NCBI GenBank assembly: GCA_036023115.1
Contig: JAYKKT010000073.1
Span: 15,001,001 to 15,065,000 of the forward strand
Direction of reading: 5' to 3'
Source: Brasenia schreberi
Lineage: Eukaryota > Streptophyta > Magnoliopsida > Nymphaeales > Cabombaceae
DNA length: 64,000 bases
Program-made: the position numbers and the translations under genes
Part shown: piece after piece, positions 11,571 to 22,824 of the stretch
Numbering within the stretch: the stretch's first letter is position 1
Layout: each line of letters begins with the position of its first letter
Notes under the pieces: generated by a model
Told to the model about the DNA's origin: nothing
Databases searched by the model: none
The model's input: only the letters and a program-made list of their open reading frames with translations

Positions 11571-12724
11571 AACTGATGACATGTTGATAGGCCCCTTAAG
11601 GCATAACAAAGGATCTTTTCTCATAGCATATTACAAACATGGGTTTGATTGTTGTGTAGGTAAGAAACCACACAACGGGTAATAATTGCAATACATGATA
11701 TAACTTGAAAAACCCTACAAAAGTGGGAGGTAAAACCAATATACCAGATTACTTGGCTCGAATGACAAAGTAGGAGATGTAACTCAAAAATAGTCATTCT
11801 CACGCTATAAAACGTTACACAAAAGAAAACGTATACATGAATAAATGTATAATGTTAAAGAAATTAAATGAGAAAAACGGCTTGTAATGAAAAGCCTAAA
11901 CGTAAAAACCAGAAAGATAAGTAGTCCTCTCATGACGGCTAGAGAAATTAGCTGGCTCAAGCAAGAAAAATGACAAAGTTGAAAAGCCATCAACATAAGA
12001 GAACAGGCTGTGCAAGCCAGTACAACATTACTGAACTTAATTCGTCCCAGCAGGAATCCGATAAGCTTAGCTTGATTCACTCTCTAGTGGGCGTTGAAAG
12101 AGTCAAGTTCGATTCTCTCTGCGAGCATACCATACCTTTATCAAGTGGGGCACGTAAAAAGTCGCACCTGAACCAAGCATGCATTATATTTCGAGCCAGT
12201 TAAGGCCATGAACCGAACATGAACAAGCCGAGGCTGAGTTGAACGAAACGTATCTAATTGAACCGAGCCGGACTGTTCTACAAGCTGCTCAGGCCCTTTT
12301 AGGACATGCTTGATTCCAAGATTGGAAAGAGAGAACTGGTACTACAGTTTCAGTTCTAAGAGCCCTTTTAGGACATGCGTGCCGAGACCGCCACTTGGTT
12401 GCTACAGGAACTGGTTCCATATTCCCAAACCTCAGAATCAAACACTGACTCAAGAGAGGCAGATCAGGGAGTGGTAATATGCCAGATGGTGTGCTTTGCT
12501 CATATTGAATATGGTTGCTATATTCAAAGGCCCTAGAACTGTCAGGTATCGTCTAGGAAAGGCTATGGGACGGGTTTTCACTCCAGCAGCACTCGCCCTA
12601 CACTTAAGTCTTTTTTAATATACACCCCGTCCGTTCCTTCCCGCCGGTCTTAGGGATTAAACCCTGCACCCTCTTCGTTACAATCCGGTCCGTCTCACCC
12701 CACTTCAACCTACACAAGTATTTT
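11571..12724. other. non-coding region, possible tRNA-like SINE remnant near 12065-12120
   Basis: A GTTCGATTCTC sequence at about 12107-12117 matches the pol III B-box and is preceded by a weak A-box-like stretch. The 3' end of the copia element may extend into the first few hundred bases. A phrase 'gcccttttaggacatgc' occurs twice (about 12293 and 12362). No gene is seen. Confidence 0.3.
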
Positions 12725-12907
12725 TTAGGAAAAAATCAGTTAAAATTATATTTTCTACATAAAATATAAAATTTTCTTTGTAGTATTTTATATAAGCCAA
12801 GTATAAAAATTACTGCTTTTCATGTTTTAAATTCAAATATCCACTATTGATTATGCCAATCAATTAGTGGAGATCTTTGAGCATAGATGGGTATGTGCGT
12901 ATAATGA

Positions 12908-12972
<65 letters not shown>

Positions 12973-13190
12973 TAGTAAATGCTCAAATTCTATCTATACT
13001 ACTGTTTGATTAACATTATGAATGGTAGAGATTTGAATTAAAAATAATGTTATACTTTTGTAATCTATATTTTGATTCATCTATTTTATTTTATCACCTC
13101 AATCATCAATCTCAAACATTGAATAGTTGAAATGATAAAATAGATTTTAGTGTAGATGGGGTTTTCACATTTACCACTTCCTATATATAT
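12725..13190. mobile_element. palindromic MITE with compound (CT)n(TA)n microsatellite at its centre
   Basis: The left arm (about 12820-12905) and right arm (about 12972-13060) are inverted copies: the complement of the left arm shares ATGCTCAAA, an AATTGATT-like core and a (G)ATTTGAATT block in the same order as the right arm. Between them sits (CT)n followed by (TA)n at 12909-12973. No coding capacity is present. The same flank type precedes compound microsatellites at 24590 and 39060. Confidence 0.5.
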
Positions 13191-14050
13191 ATATATATAA
13201 AGCTCAATGATACAATAATATGAATCAATGCATATTGTAACCTTTAAAAGAAAAAGAAAAAATTGCCAGTATAGTAAAAAAACTAAGATATGATAAAATA
13301 CACCATCGTATCTTATGATACATAAAATCTGATGAATAGGATAGGCATCATACGGTATACCCATATTACATACAACAATGCATTGTACGCTACCCGCACT
13401 GATTTTGTACCTAAAAGTTTGTATTATAACCAGCTATGCCCTGCTCTGCGGGTCTTTGGGTTCACAACTCTCATTTTACCCGCCAAAACCCAACCCGCCC
13501 GGGCTTGTTCAGTAAGATTTGCTCGTTGCTCTTTTTTGTCAAAGGCAATTGATCAGATGATCAATCTTCCAAGTTTTGTATTAGATTTATAAGTTAATTT
13601 GCATTTTAAATGGCTTAGCTCGTTCATTTGGAATTATTGGGATAAAACCCCTTTCAGTCCTTAGCAATGACTGCTAGGGTTTCTTCATCTCTCTCCTTTA
13701 CTTCCTTTGTTCTTCGACACGAACCTACTACAAGTAGGTGTTAGTCGTGAGAACAACTCGAAGGCTTGGTTCCGGTTTCGGTTTTGGTTTTGGTTTGATG
13801 TTGGTTTTCTTGTAGACCAGCATCATGGTGCACGCAAGGTTGGGCTTTCTTGTTGCTTGAGTCTGGAATCAATGCTAGCGTGCTACATTGCACTCAATGG
13901 TGAACCTTTTGCCATGTTAGAAACTCAGATCCCTGAAACTACTCCAGTCTCCCCCTTCATCAATCAATCATGGTAACTCATAATAGCCATAATGGTAAAT
14001 AATAACTAATAGCACACAAAGATCCAGCCTCGTGTATATATGATTTTTAT
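13191..14050. other. non-coding region
   Basis: No gene can be supported. The frames at 13332-13592 and 13707-13976 have no family-like content. Confidence 0.4.
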
Positions 14051-14427
14051 TAGGGGTGTTCATGGAACTGCCGGAACCGAATGGCTTGGTTCGGTTTTAG
14101 ATGTCCGGCAGTTTGGTTTGATTTGGTTTTCAATGAAAAAAGTTCCAACAGCTCGGTTCATGGTTCTAGTGTTGGAACCGAACCATCAGAACGGGTAACG
14201 GATCTAGAAAATAGTGTTACGGGGGCAAAGTATGTATTTCATGGCGTCGGGGGGAGGGGGTGAAGTATGGCTGAAATGTATCACAACCATGTATTGAACT
14301 GTAAAATATAGGTTTTACAGTCAAATTTTAAATTTTCAAGGGGGCGGTGGCCCCCACACTTCTATGTAGATCCGCTGCTGGTGAGAACCGAACTCAACCA
14401 TTTTATACATACATACATATATATATA

Positions 14428-14464
<37 letters not shown>

Positions 14465-14830
14465 AGAGAGAGAGAGAGAGAAAGATTCACATTTATATGT
14501 ATATAAAGTCATAAAACTTATATATCTAATCTGTATAAATTCATAGTATGAGTTTTATAACCTTATATACATATAAAATGTGAATATATATATATATACA
14601 TATGAGGTTTCTAACCTCATATACATATAAAATGTGGACCGTATATCCACATAACCTCTAATTAAGTAAATTATTTAAAAATATGGTTATTTTTTATTTT
14701 TAGAAAATTTGAAGCACAGTTATCACAAGTCGATTTGGTCCCTCACAAAAAAAAAAGATGGTTTGTCAGTTCAGCTATATATCCAGAATCATACTTGAAA
14801 CTGAACCTAAACCCGAGTGTAGTGAACCAG
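14051..14830 (+). mobile_element. hAT-like non-autonomous element, left end only
   Basis: TAGGGGTGTTCA at 14051-14062 is a typical plant hAT-type terminus. It is followed by 'accgaatggcttggttcggtttt'-type subterminal motifs like those in the MITE at 4420-4874. I could not find a clear matching right end. A compound (TA)n(GA)n microsatellite is embedded at about 14408-14484. Confidence 0.35.
14408..14484. repeat. compound (TA)n(GA)n microsatellite
   Basis: A long TA tract, interrupted once by GC, is followed by a GA tract. Confidence 0.9.
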
Positions 14831-15630
14831 GTTGGGGTTAAATGTCGGGCTCGATCTAGAAAACGAGCTAAAGAATAAGCATCTTTAAGGGGACCATCAA
14901 CTTATATGGATCTACTGGGTTGGATTAAGTATAGCATCTTGATCAAGTGCAGTATCAGTGGGCGTTTTCCAATTCAAATTTTGTTTGTTTTCGGCTCAAG
15001 TTTGAGATCAAGTTCAAACATGGATCAAGCCTAGCATCGAAGCTCGATTTAGCTTGACCTCAAGTTTATACTTAGAGATTGATGCTCGATCTAGCATGAC
15101 CTCAAATTCGATATAAGAATTTGTTAAACAAGCTAAGATACTCAGCTCAAAAACCCAATGGAAACTTGTCGGGTTACGCTCAAACTTGACCAATTTTGAT
15201 CTGAACACGAAATGAGACAGCACAACACGATTCAGACCAATTAATAATTTTGCACCCTTTTAAAGGAAAAAACTTTAAACCGGTCTTTTGAAATTCCTAC
15301 GGAAAGAAAACCGTATCGGACTCGGAACACCGTCTCGTTTGGACATTTACGTCATTGCTGCAAAAGGTTTGACGTATCTCGTTAAATTTTTTTTAAATGA
15401 AGGAAGACGTGGCAGACACGCTCGCGGTAATCAAGGCGGCGCTGGAGTCGAGTGGGGCCCGCACGTGCAGTTTCCGTTATTGAGTTCGTTATGGAAGACG
15501 CTTCCCCGGGCCCCATATGCCAGGTCAGCACATTCTTTCGTTTTTGAAACGAAATGATCGCCGATTCTTTTGCGCGTGCTGCCCTTTATAAGCCAACAAA
15601 GAATTCTTTTACGCGCGCTTGAGTTAATGA
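14831..15630. other. non-coding; 'GCTCGA/AAGCTTGA'-rich repeat near 14990-15200
   Basis: The stretch 14990-15200 repeats short 'caagcctagc', 'agctcgattta' and 'gacctcaa' phrases, resembling 59870-60110. It is probably part of a degenerate dispersed repeat. No gene is seen. Confidence 0.3.
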
Positions 15631-15634
15631 AGTA

Positions 15635-15707
15635 TGTATGCATGTATATACATACATGTATATATATATATGTATATGTACGTGTATATATATATATATG
15701 TATATAT
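15635..15707. repeat. ATGT/TA-rich simple repeat
   Basis: TA and GTAT/CATAC units alternate in an imperfect self-complementary array. Confidence 0.8.
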
Positions 15708-15840
15708 TGATGAGTAGATTCTTCCCCTAAACAAGCCCAACTTAGGTGAGAAGCAGGGCAGCTTATCTCTTACGCGAGAATGGACCAAATTGGATAGCTT
15801 ATTAAACATTAAGAAACTTACATTTTTCATATAATTTTCA

Positions 15841-16404
15841 TTAGGAAATTAAATCATATTCACTAAGCTCTTTAATGCAGCTTTCATCAAAAGTTGTAAC
15901 TCTTGATAAGTTAAAGATACCATTTTCTACATAATCGTATCTTTAATAACATATATAAATGAAAATACAATATATATATATATAAGACATCCTCAATACA
16001 TAATATCTTTTGGTGTGCGATCTTAAATAAACATCTCTTCATTCAATTTTTTAGATTAACAGTGATTTGAATTACTTTATATTTAATATACATGATACAT
16101 TAAATATAAAATATAAAAATAAAATGATACTTTTAATTCAAATCTTTTTATTGATCTCAAAAATTGAATTATAAAAATATTTAAAAGATATTATGCTTTT
16201 ACAGTATCTTATATAGTGTATATATACACATAAAATATATATATATATATATATATTATATTTTCTTTTATATACATATATATATATATATTATTAAAGA
16301 CATGATTATGTAGAAAACTTATCTTTAATTTATCAACGGTTACAAGTTTTGCTGAAAGCTGCATTAAAAAGCTAAATGAATATGATTTAATTTCTTATTT
16401 CCGT
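15841..16404. mobile_element. MITE with long (~125 bp) terminal inverted repeats
   Basis: 15841-15965 and 16280-16404 are inverted copies. Both contain, in mirrored order, GAAATTAAATCATATTCA, TTTAATGCAGCTTTCA, GATAA(G/A)TTAAAGATA and TTTTCTACATAATC. The sequence ATTTTCA flanks both ends (15834-15840 and 16405-16411) as a possible 7-bp target duplication. The interior is AT-rich with a second small inverted repeat (about 16060-16150). It lies within about 100 bp of the pectate lyase promoter. The superfamily is not assignable from the ends. Confidence 0.7.
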
Positions 16405-16445
16405 ATTTTCACTTACTATCGATAGGCTACTTGGCTGTCGCTAGT

Positions 16446-16516
16446 TAGGGTTAGGGTTTGCTGACGTGGCAGAAGTTCACGTTCCCTTGCCCTACAACTG
16501 CGGGGGGTATAAATAC
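16446..16516 (+). promoter_or_regulatory. promoter motifs of the pectate lyase gene (telo-box, ACGTGG, TATA)
   Basis: A TTAGGGTTT telo-box-like sequence (about 16451-16459), a TGACGTGG motif (16462-16469) and TATAAATA (16508-16515) lie 115-185 bp upstream of the ATG at 16631. Position and order fit a compact plant core promoter. The TATA box is the strongest of the three; functional roles of the others are inferred. Confidence 0.55.
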
Positions 16517-16630
16517 GGAATTTCGGTTGGACTTCTAAGTCGTCCCAGTGGCTTGGCGCCCTGTCTGGCTTGTTCCTCTGAGCGAGCGAAGGCAGTGCGG
16601 TTTCTTCTCAGAACAAAAGGAAGGAAAAGA

Positions 16631-19154
16631 ATGGAGGAAGAACGGATTCAGCATTTGGCGGGTGCATTAGCTTTGATTCTCACACTCGTTATCTACGCCG
16701 GAACGCCAGGAGAAGCGGTCCGGAGTCTAGGGATACCGATTGCCGGAGAACCCAAGAAGGCACAATTAGAACCCGGGTATGTGTATATGCACTGATAATG
16801 CTTTTCAGCTTCCGTTTCTCATTCTTTATTCTTGCTCCCGTTCTTGCGTTTCCTTTCCAGTGCGAAGTTCACCACTCTCTTGAACGAGTTCACGAAGGAA
16901 CTCGCCGGCTCGTTCAGGAATCTCGAAATGAACTTTTTCGCCTCTGTTTTCGAATTTGATGATGATTCCCTGGTTTTGTGTCTGATCTCTGCATTCCTTG
17001 AAGGTTTTCTTTAAGTTGGAGGGTGTTGTTCGGTTTCTTTCCTTTTGTAGCGTAGGCTATACGCCATCCCTGGGAATGGCGGAATTCACGCGAAACAGAT
17101 AATGTTGCTTTCTTAGCGGGACTTTGTATGCTCGATTTCATTCAAGAAATGAGCGAAATGAAACTGAAGAGACAGTCCAATGCCGGATTCCTTTGTTGAT
17201 CTATGTGAACCTTTTCGCTCTCAATCATGTTTCAGTCACAGGTTTTGTTTTACGCGTCTCTGTTTCGGTTGCCTTTGCTTGAATTGGGAGATAGAATGCG
17301 GTAGATTTCGGTCTGAAGAGACTTTCATGGTCCCTCTTAGTGATTCCACTGCTTATCAGCCAGACTTGTCTGCTATATCAGAGACGAAAGCGTTTCGTAA
17401 ACTTGTGTATTTGGTCTCTTCAAATCTTTAACAATCTGTCATTTTCTTGAGTTTTACATTGTTTTCTATATCGTCATCTTTTCAGTTTGTTTTAGAGATT
17501 AGTTTTTCTTCACTCCGAATTCTTGAAGAATATGAAGAGAAATCCGATCTCTTTTCTTCGCATCTTGGATGGTTCCAAGATGGATCCTAGAGAAATTATT
17601 CCCTGTGGTACTTCTTGACAGCATGGTGGTTTTCCGTTGAAATGTCTTCTGGTTTCCCGTTAGTATCTAAGTCAGAACAACTTCAATAGCTCAAAGATTG
17701 CTACAATAAACAGATGTGTGACGGCGGTAGACGCAAAAAAATGCGTCCGTTAGGGTTTCAAGATCGACTGGTTTTTAGGGATTCTTTGAGTTGGAGAGCT
17801 TTCCCTCCAATTCTTACGGAAGAAAGAAAGGAAGAAAACAAAAAGAAGGAAAAAGAAAAAAAGTAAAAAGTGTGTGCTTCTCCTTTTCTGACAAAATGAG
17901 GTGCGGACATTTTCCAAAATGACCAACAAGTCCTCGACGAGAAAACCGGTTCGTGTTGTCGAGATCTGCCGTACGATTCGATTCGTTTTCTCTCTCATTT
18001 CCCATTACCCTTTTATGTTTCCTTTCTGGCTTTAATTGCGTTTCTTGTTCTTGGGGTTTTCGGTTCGGATATATTGGAGCAGGTCCGAACGGAACGCAGA
18101 GTGGTACCGCCGAAACGGGACAGTGCTCTTGCACGCCGTAGACGACCCGGAGGCGGTCGCCGCAGAGGTGTACAGGATGATGGAGAACGTGACTACGAGA
18201 AGAGGGAGGTCACTGGGATACTTCTCGTGCGGCAATGGCAACCCCGTAGACGACTGCTGGCGATGCGACCCGCACTGGGAGCACCACCGGCAGCGGCTCG
18301 CGGACTGCGGGATCGGATTCGGCCGCAATGCCATTGGCGGCCGAGATGGCCGCATCTACGTCGTCACTGACCCTGACAACGATGATCCCGTGAACCCGCG
18401 TCCGGGAACCCTCCGGCATGCCGTGATCCAGGAGGAGCCCCTGTGGATCGTGTTCAAGCGCGATATGGTGGTCACCCTTAAGCAGGAGCTTATCATGAAC
18501 AGCTTCAAGACGATCGACGGCCGAGCGGCCAACGTCCACATCGCCAATGGCGCCTGCATCACCGTTCAGTTCGTCACAAACGTCATTATCCACGGCATCC
18601 ATATCCATGACTGCAAGCCCACCGGCAATGCCATGGTGAGGAGCTCGCCCACCCACTATGGATGGCGCACGATAGCTGACGGCGATGGTGTCTCCATTTT
18701 CGGGTCCAGCCATGTCTGGATTGACCACTGCTCCTTCTCGAGCTGCGCTGATGGGCTCATCGACGCGGTCGAGGGCTCAACGGCCATCACCATCTCCAAC
18801 AATTACTTTACCCAGCACGACAAGGTAAGAGCACCATTTACTAATTACCAGGTGAGTCGCCGACCGGGCAACGACCGAGTTGCACCATCTTGCCTGAGCT
18901 ATCCAGCATCTTAGTCGGGCTTCGGACGAAGCCTGGCAGCATTCGTGGAGGCGAATGGCCGTCCAGGATAGTTGTAAATAGGTGAAATTGTTTTCAGTTT
19001 CTGTAATAAAACGAGATGAGCGATGGTGTCATCTTTCTTTATGCGGTAGGTGATGCTGTTGGGTCATAGCGATCAGTACGAGGATGACAAGGCCATGCAG
19101 GTGACCATCGTTCTTAATCATTTTGGGGAAGGCCTAGTTCAGAGGATGCCTAGG

Positions 19155-19237
<83 letters not shown>

Positions 19238-19861
19238 GCACTATTTTTGGGGGTTTACAATTGCAGGTGCAGGCATGGCTACTTTCACGTGGTGAACAAC
19301 GACTACACCCACTGGGAGATGTACGCTATTGGGGGAAGCGCATCGCCAACCATCAACAGCCAAGGCAATAGATACCTTGCTCCAGGAAACCCCTACGCCA
19401 AGGAGGTAATATCTTTTTCTTCTTCATTTCAACTCAATCACAGTTGTGGATCCCCATTACGGAAATATGAATTATCCACCTCACCCAACTTTTTGAAAAA
19501 GAAAAACAGAGTTGAAGCAGGGAATTGTTTTCTTAGCTCGATGAACTAAAACAGGCGCTTTTCACCTCTTCGTGAAAATTTTGTCCAGTTCACCATGGTT
19601 TCCTGGCTGTAATAAGCATGTGTTTTGGGGGTGTGGCAGGTGACGAAGAGGCTGGACACACAGGACACGGAATGGAAGAATTGGCATTGGCGATCGGAGG
19701 GTGACCTGATGCTCAACGGCGCCTTCTTCATTCCTTCAGGGGCAGGAGCATCCGGCAACTATGCAAAGGCATCGAGCCTCGGTGCAAAACCATCGTCCAT
19801 GGTTCCGTCCATGACTGCCCAGGCTGGGGTTCTTACATGCAGGGCAGGCATCGGCTGTTAG
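16631..19861 (+). CDS. pectate lyase-like protein, 5 exons, 450 aa
   Basis: Exons: 16631-16776, 18083-18824, 19050-19153, 19267-19405, 19640-19861; all introns are GT..AG and all phases join. The enzyme family (polysaccharide lyase 1) cuts de-esterified homogalacturonan in the cell wall by calcium-dependent beta-elimination. Residues about 8-29 form a hydrophobic signal peptide (secretion to the wall). The core starts near 120 with [15 protein letters not shown]. Conserved family motifs are VWIDHCS (260-266), DGLIDA (272-277, counterpart of the calcium-ligating acids), [13 protein letters not shown] (319-331, holding the catalytic arginine region) and [20 protein letters not shown]. The C-terminus ([18 protein letters not shown]...CRAGIGC) is complete, and the length is normal for plants. 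Exon 2 is GC-rich against its AT-rich flanks. Intron 3 is only 113 bp and is mostly microsatellite. The expression site cannot be read from sequence. Confidence 0.93.
19157..19235. repeat. compound (CT)n(TA)n microsatellite inside pectate lyase intron 3
   Basis: About 20 CT units are followed by about 17 TA units, filling some 70% of the 113-bp intron 19154-19266. Confidence 0.9.
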
Positions 19862-20421
19862 TGCGTTAGACTCCTCGCCCATCACGATATTCACATCCCT
19901 CTCAGCGTAGGCATATATAGTCATTGGTTCCAACCTCGCCCTGCTTCTTCCCCCCTTTTTTAATGCCTAGTTGCAGGTGCAGAAGCGTTGTGTTCGTTTG
20001 TCTTTTCCATGGCTCTGTTTTTAGAGAGAGCCACGAGTTTAAAACTCCCGGATTTGCGAAAGGGAAACTGTTCATTCTCCCTCCTTTTGTTTACTGCGGC
20101 CGTAGTGCAGAGTTAATACTATGATGGGTGTCGTTTTCCTTTTCATAAAAGTATGGAAATTTGATCTAATTGAGGAGAGGAAAGATCTTCTATCGCAACT
20201 CAATTTATATATGTCTTCAGATGCACTTTCATATGTATGTGTGCATACATTATCCGAAATCGATTAAAGAGAGTCAAACGCGACTCATTATAATGCTGAA
20301 AATAAACCAAAAGAAAATTTGAGCGCACATCAAGTCCCAATTCAGAACGAACGAAAGAGGAGGAACTTGTAGAAGTCCAAGCATCACAGTCGCGTTGCGA
20401 GTGCAAAAAGAAAGGCAGCCC
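19862..20421. other. intergenic space between two convergent genes (3' flank of pectate lyase and of LEA gene)
   Basis: Both neighbouring genes end toward this segment, so it should hold both 3' UTRs. AT-rich stretches suitable for polyadenylation are present. No further gene is seen. Confidence 0.5.
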
Positions 20422-21255
20422 TCAAGGCTTGGTGGTGGTGTTGCTATCTCCAATGCCCAGCGTGTTCCTCACAGCGTCAGCAGCACCCTGTGCCATGCTC
20501 TTCACTTGCTCCCCAGTCTGCCATCAATTCAGCAAATGAGCAAACAAATTGGAAAAGGAAAAAGATCAAGAATATGAACACGAATAGAATTTGTTTATAA
20601 AATTATCGAAATCTTGCAATTAAAAGAGAACTATGTAAAAGCAGAAAATCATTTTTTTGTAAAATTCATATAATAAATAGGGGAACAGATATGCATGCCT
20701 GCTGGAGTAAACCTCCCGTCTGCTCCTTGCAATGCTGAGCCATGTCTCGACCGGAATGGGCGGCATCGGCCGCCTTGTTGCCTGCAGAATGGGCGGCGTT
20801 CTCCACCGACTGAATGCCACTGTTTGCTTTGTTCTTCACAGTCTCAGCTGCGTCGCTTGCCTTGTCCATCATCTCATCCTTCTTCACCTGTCACACCAAC
20901 ATTTCAACAACTTGGTTATTAATTTATGAAACTCCAAAATGCATACAGATTGCTTTTTTTCATTTTTAATGTTCTCTAGCTTTTTCCTGAAACTGAAGGC
21001 GATAGTTTCGTATTTCTGTCGTATAACCAAATATAGGCATGGCTATTAGCGAAATTGTTATAGCCGACGGGTTTTAAGGGTGGGGTAATCAATAGTATAT
21101 AGATCTACCACTACTGTACATCAATATAGCAAGGATCACAAGGTGTAAAATACTATGAAAGCTATAAAATCTCAAAGGGAGGAAGCAATAGCTACCTGAG
21201 CATGGCCCATCATCTCACCGGCTTTGTATTGCAAATCCTGGCCTTGGCTTGCCAT
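20422..21255 (-). CDS. small LEA / cold- and ABA-type stress protein (KIN/SIP-like), 3 exons, 114 aa
   Basis: Minus-strand exons: 21255-21196 (MASQGQDLQYKAGEMMGHAQ), 20887-20699 and 20517-20422. The product is highly hydrophilic and rich in Ala, Lys, Asp and Gln, with no cysteine-rich fold, signal peptide or membrane segment. It has the repeated amphipathic pattern of small plant LEA proteins (VKKDEMMDKASDAAETVKNK; AAHSAGNKAADAAHSG; TGEQVKSMAQGAADAVRNTL). Relatives are disordered proteins that accumulate in seeds, pollen or dehydrated and cold-treated tissue and are thought to protect membranes and proteins. Intron 1 is GT..AG. Intron 2 reads in frame only if the donor is GC (CAG|GCATGC), a rare but known plant donor class. 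Upstream ACGT motifs fit ABA or stress control. The exact subfamily is uncertain. Confidence 0.85.
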
Positions 21256-21299
21256 GGTGCTCCTTCCTTCTCTCAACAAAACTAGGCTTCGTGTACGTG

Positions 21300-21370
21300 A
21301 ACGACGTGGGAGATGTGCGGCTCAGAGGGACTTTATAGATCATTCCGCACGTCGATAGGCGAACACGTGC
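21300..21370 (-). promoter_or_regulatory. promoter of the LEA gene: TATA box and two ACGT (ABRE/G-box) motifs
   Basis: On the minus strand, ATCTATAAAG lies at 21340-21331, about 80 bp before the ATG. A palindromic G-box CACGTG (21364-21369) lies just upstream of it, and a second ACGT core (CCCACGTCGT, 21310-21301) lies just downstream. ACGT-core ABREs near TATA boxes are standard in ABA-responsive LEA promoters; responsiveness here is inference. Confidence 0.6.
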
Positions 21371-21499
21371 CCACAAGATGCACGATTTTTGGATCAATGT
21401 GCATGGCCACTGCAGGTGTTCACCATGCACTAGTCTTAGCGACCCCTCCCCATAGGAAAGCATCGTCCACATAAGAAGGTTATAACGAACTGCACAAAA

Positions 21500-22590
21500 C
21501 ATTGTAACGGCAAATTAACATTGGAATAAATTTTATATATTTGTTAAATCTTGTCAAAAATATCAAATTTCATACGGAGAAATATCTCTAATTAATTAAT
21601 ATTGAAATCATTTATATATATACATGGCAAAGAAAAGGGTTTCATGTCATTGTGTTATAACAGTTTTGAGTTGGAGCAATCAGATATATCCGATCAAATC
21701 CAAGTTCATTTAACTAGTTATTTTTTTATGTCAATATGGTTATAATGGTTTCGATTTGGATTGATGAGGCATCCATTTGAACCGAAGTTCGTTAAACTAC
21801 CGGATCTTATTCAAACAGCAATCTAGCTTCATATTGCTTAGCATATGTACGACCTAAACCTTAGAGGTCGGCTTTGGCAACATTGTCTCTTTCTCCGAGT
21901 AGGGTTGTAAATGATCCTATTCGGGTTACGGGTTGGCATCTCGAGACCTAGCTAACGGGTTATTATATGACACGGTAATCAGGTTCAAAGTTTGAGCCGA
22001 AGTCAGATATCAAAGGGTAAACTATATCCGGAAACGATTTTTTGACAAATTTAATATCGATATTTTTTAGAAATCAAATTCAACTAATCGAATTACTTTT
22101 GGCATGTGGTTTTGGATACCAAATCCGATTAGGGTCAAACGGTAGGGTCCGAATCTAAGTTGGCTCAGGTTTGGGTCAAAACAGGTCGACCCAACCTTTT
22201 CTCCTTGAGTCAGTTAACCTAACCCGACCTGATCTATTTGGATTAACCTGACCCAACCCCAACTGTAATTAAAAAAGGGGGTTTCATATAAATGAATGGT
22301 TAGATCACCCATAAGTAAAAAAGAAAAAGATAATCTTAGCAAGGACCAGAAAAAGGGAAGAAAATGATAAGAATCAACTGGTATTTATTTAAGTTGTTGC
22401 GTTGAATATATAAAGAAAAACTGAAATACATAGAATGGGATCGGGATTGGGTCCACAGGACTCGATGCAACTATTTGTTGGGTGGCTTTGGGTCAACCGA
22501 ACCCGACCCTGGATTGCTGAATCCTGACACGGACTCAACCGAGCCGAGCCAATCTTCGAATAACTCGGTTCCCTGTAATTTTCGCCACAA
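21500..22590. other. non-coding; dispersed-repeat sequence rich in 'CCCGACC / GGGTCGG' phrases
   Basis: Between about 21900 and 22560 the sequence repeats 'gacccaacc', 'cgggtt' and 'acccgacc' words, typical of non-autonomous hAT-like plant repeats. One possible left terminus (TAGGGTTGTAAATG) lies at about 21900. No paired terminus could be shown. No gene is seen. Confidence 0.35.
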
Positions 22591-22592
22591 GT

Positions 22593-22629
<37 letters not shown>
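22593..22629. repeat. (GA)n microsatellite
   Basis: About 18 GA units are read directly. Confidence 0.95.
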
Positions 22630-22631
<2 letters not shown>

Positions 22632-22824
22632 AGTTGGTGGTGAAATTATTAGAGAAATTCATACATATCTTAGCTCTTGCTCCGTACGTTTCACAACCCA
22701 GCGTAATCACCGAAAGCCCTTCTTCCAAAATCAGCAGGAGAAGAGAGAAGAAAATTCGAATTGACAAAAATCAAGAGAGGAAAAAGGTAACGAACCCCCA
22801 ACCTTTTGCACAGCGCGTCTGCTT

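Noticed and set aside
12065..12120. Possible tRNA gene
   Set aside because: The B-box is good, but no cloverleaf with paired acceptor and anticodon stems could be drawn; at best a SINE remnant.
17750..18134. Open frames on the minus strand before pectate lyase exon 2
   Set aside because: They lie in intron 1 and the exon 2 border, with low-complexity content; no independent support.
18210..18728. Minus-strand 172-codon open frame
   Set aside because: Shadow of pectate lyase exon 2, caused by its GC-rich codon usage.
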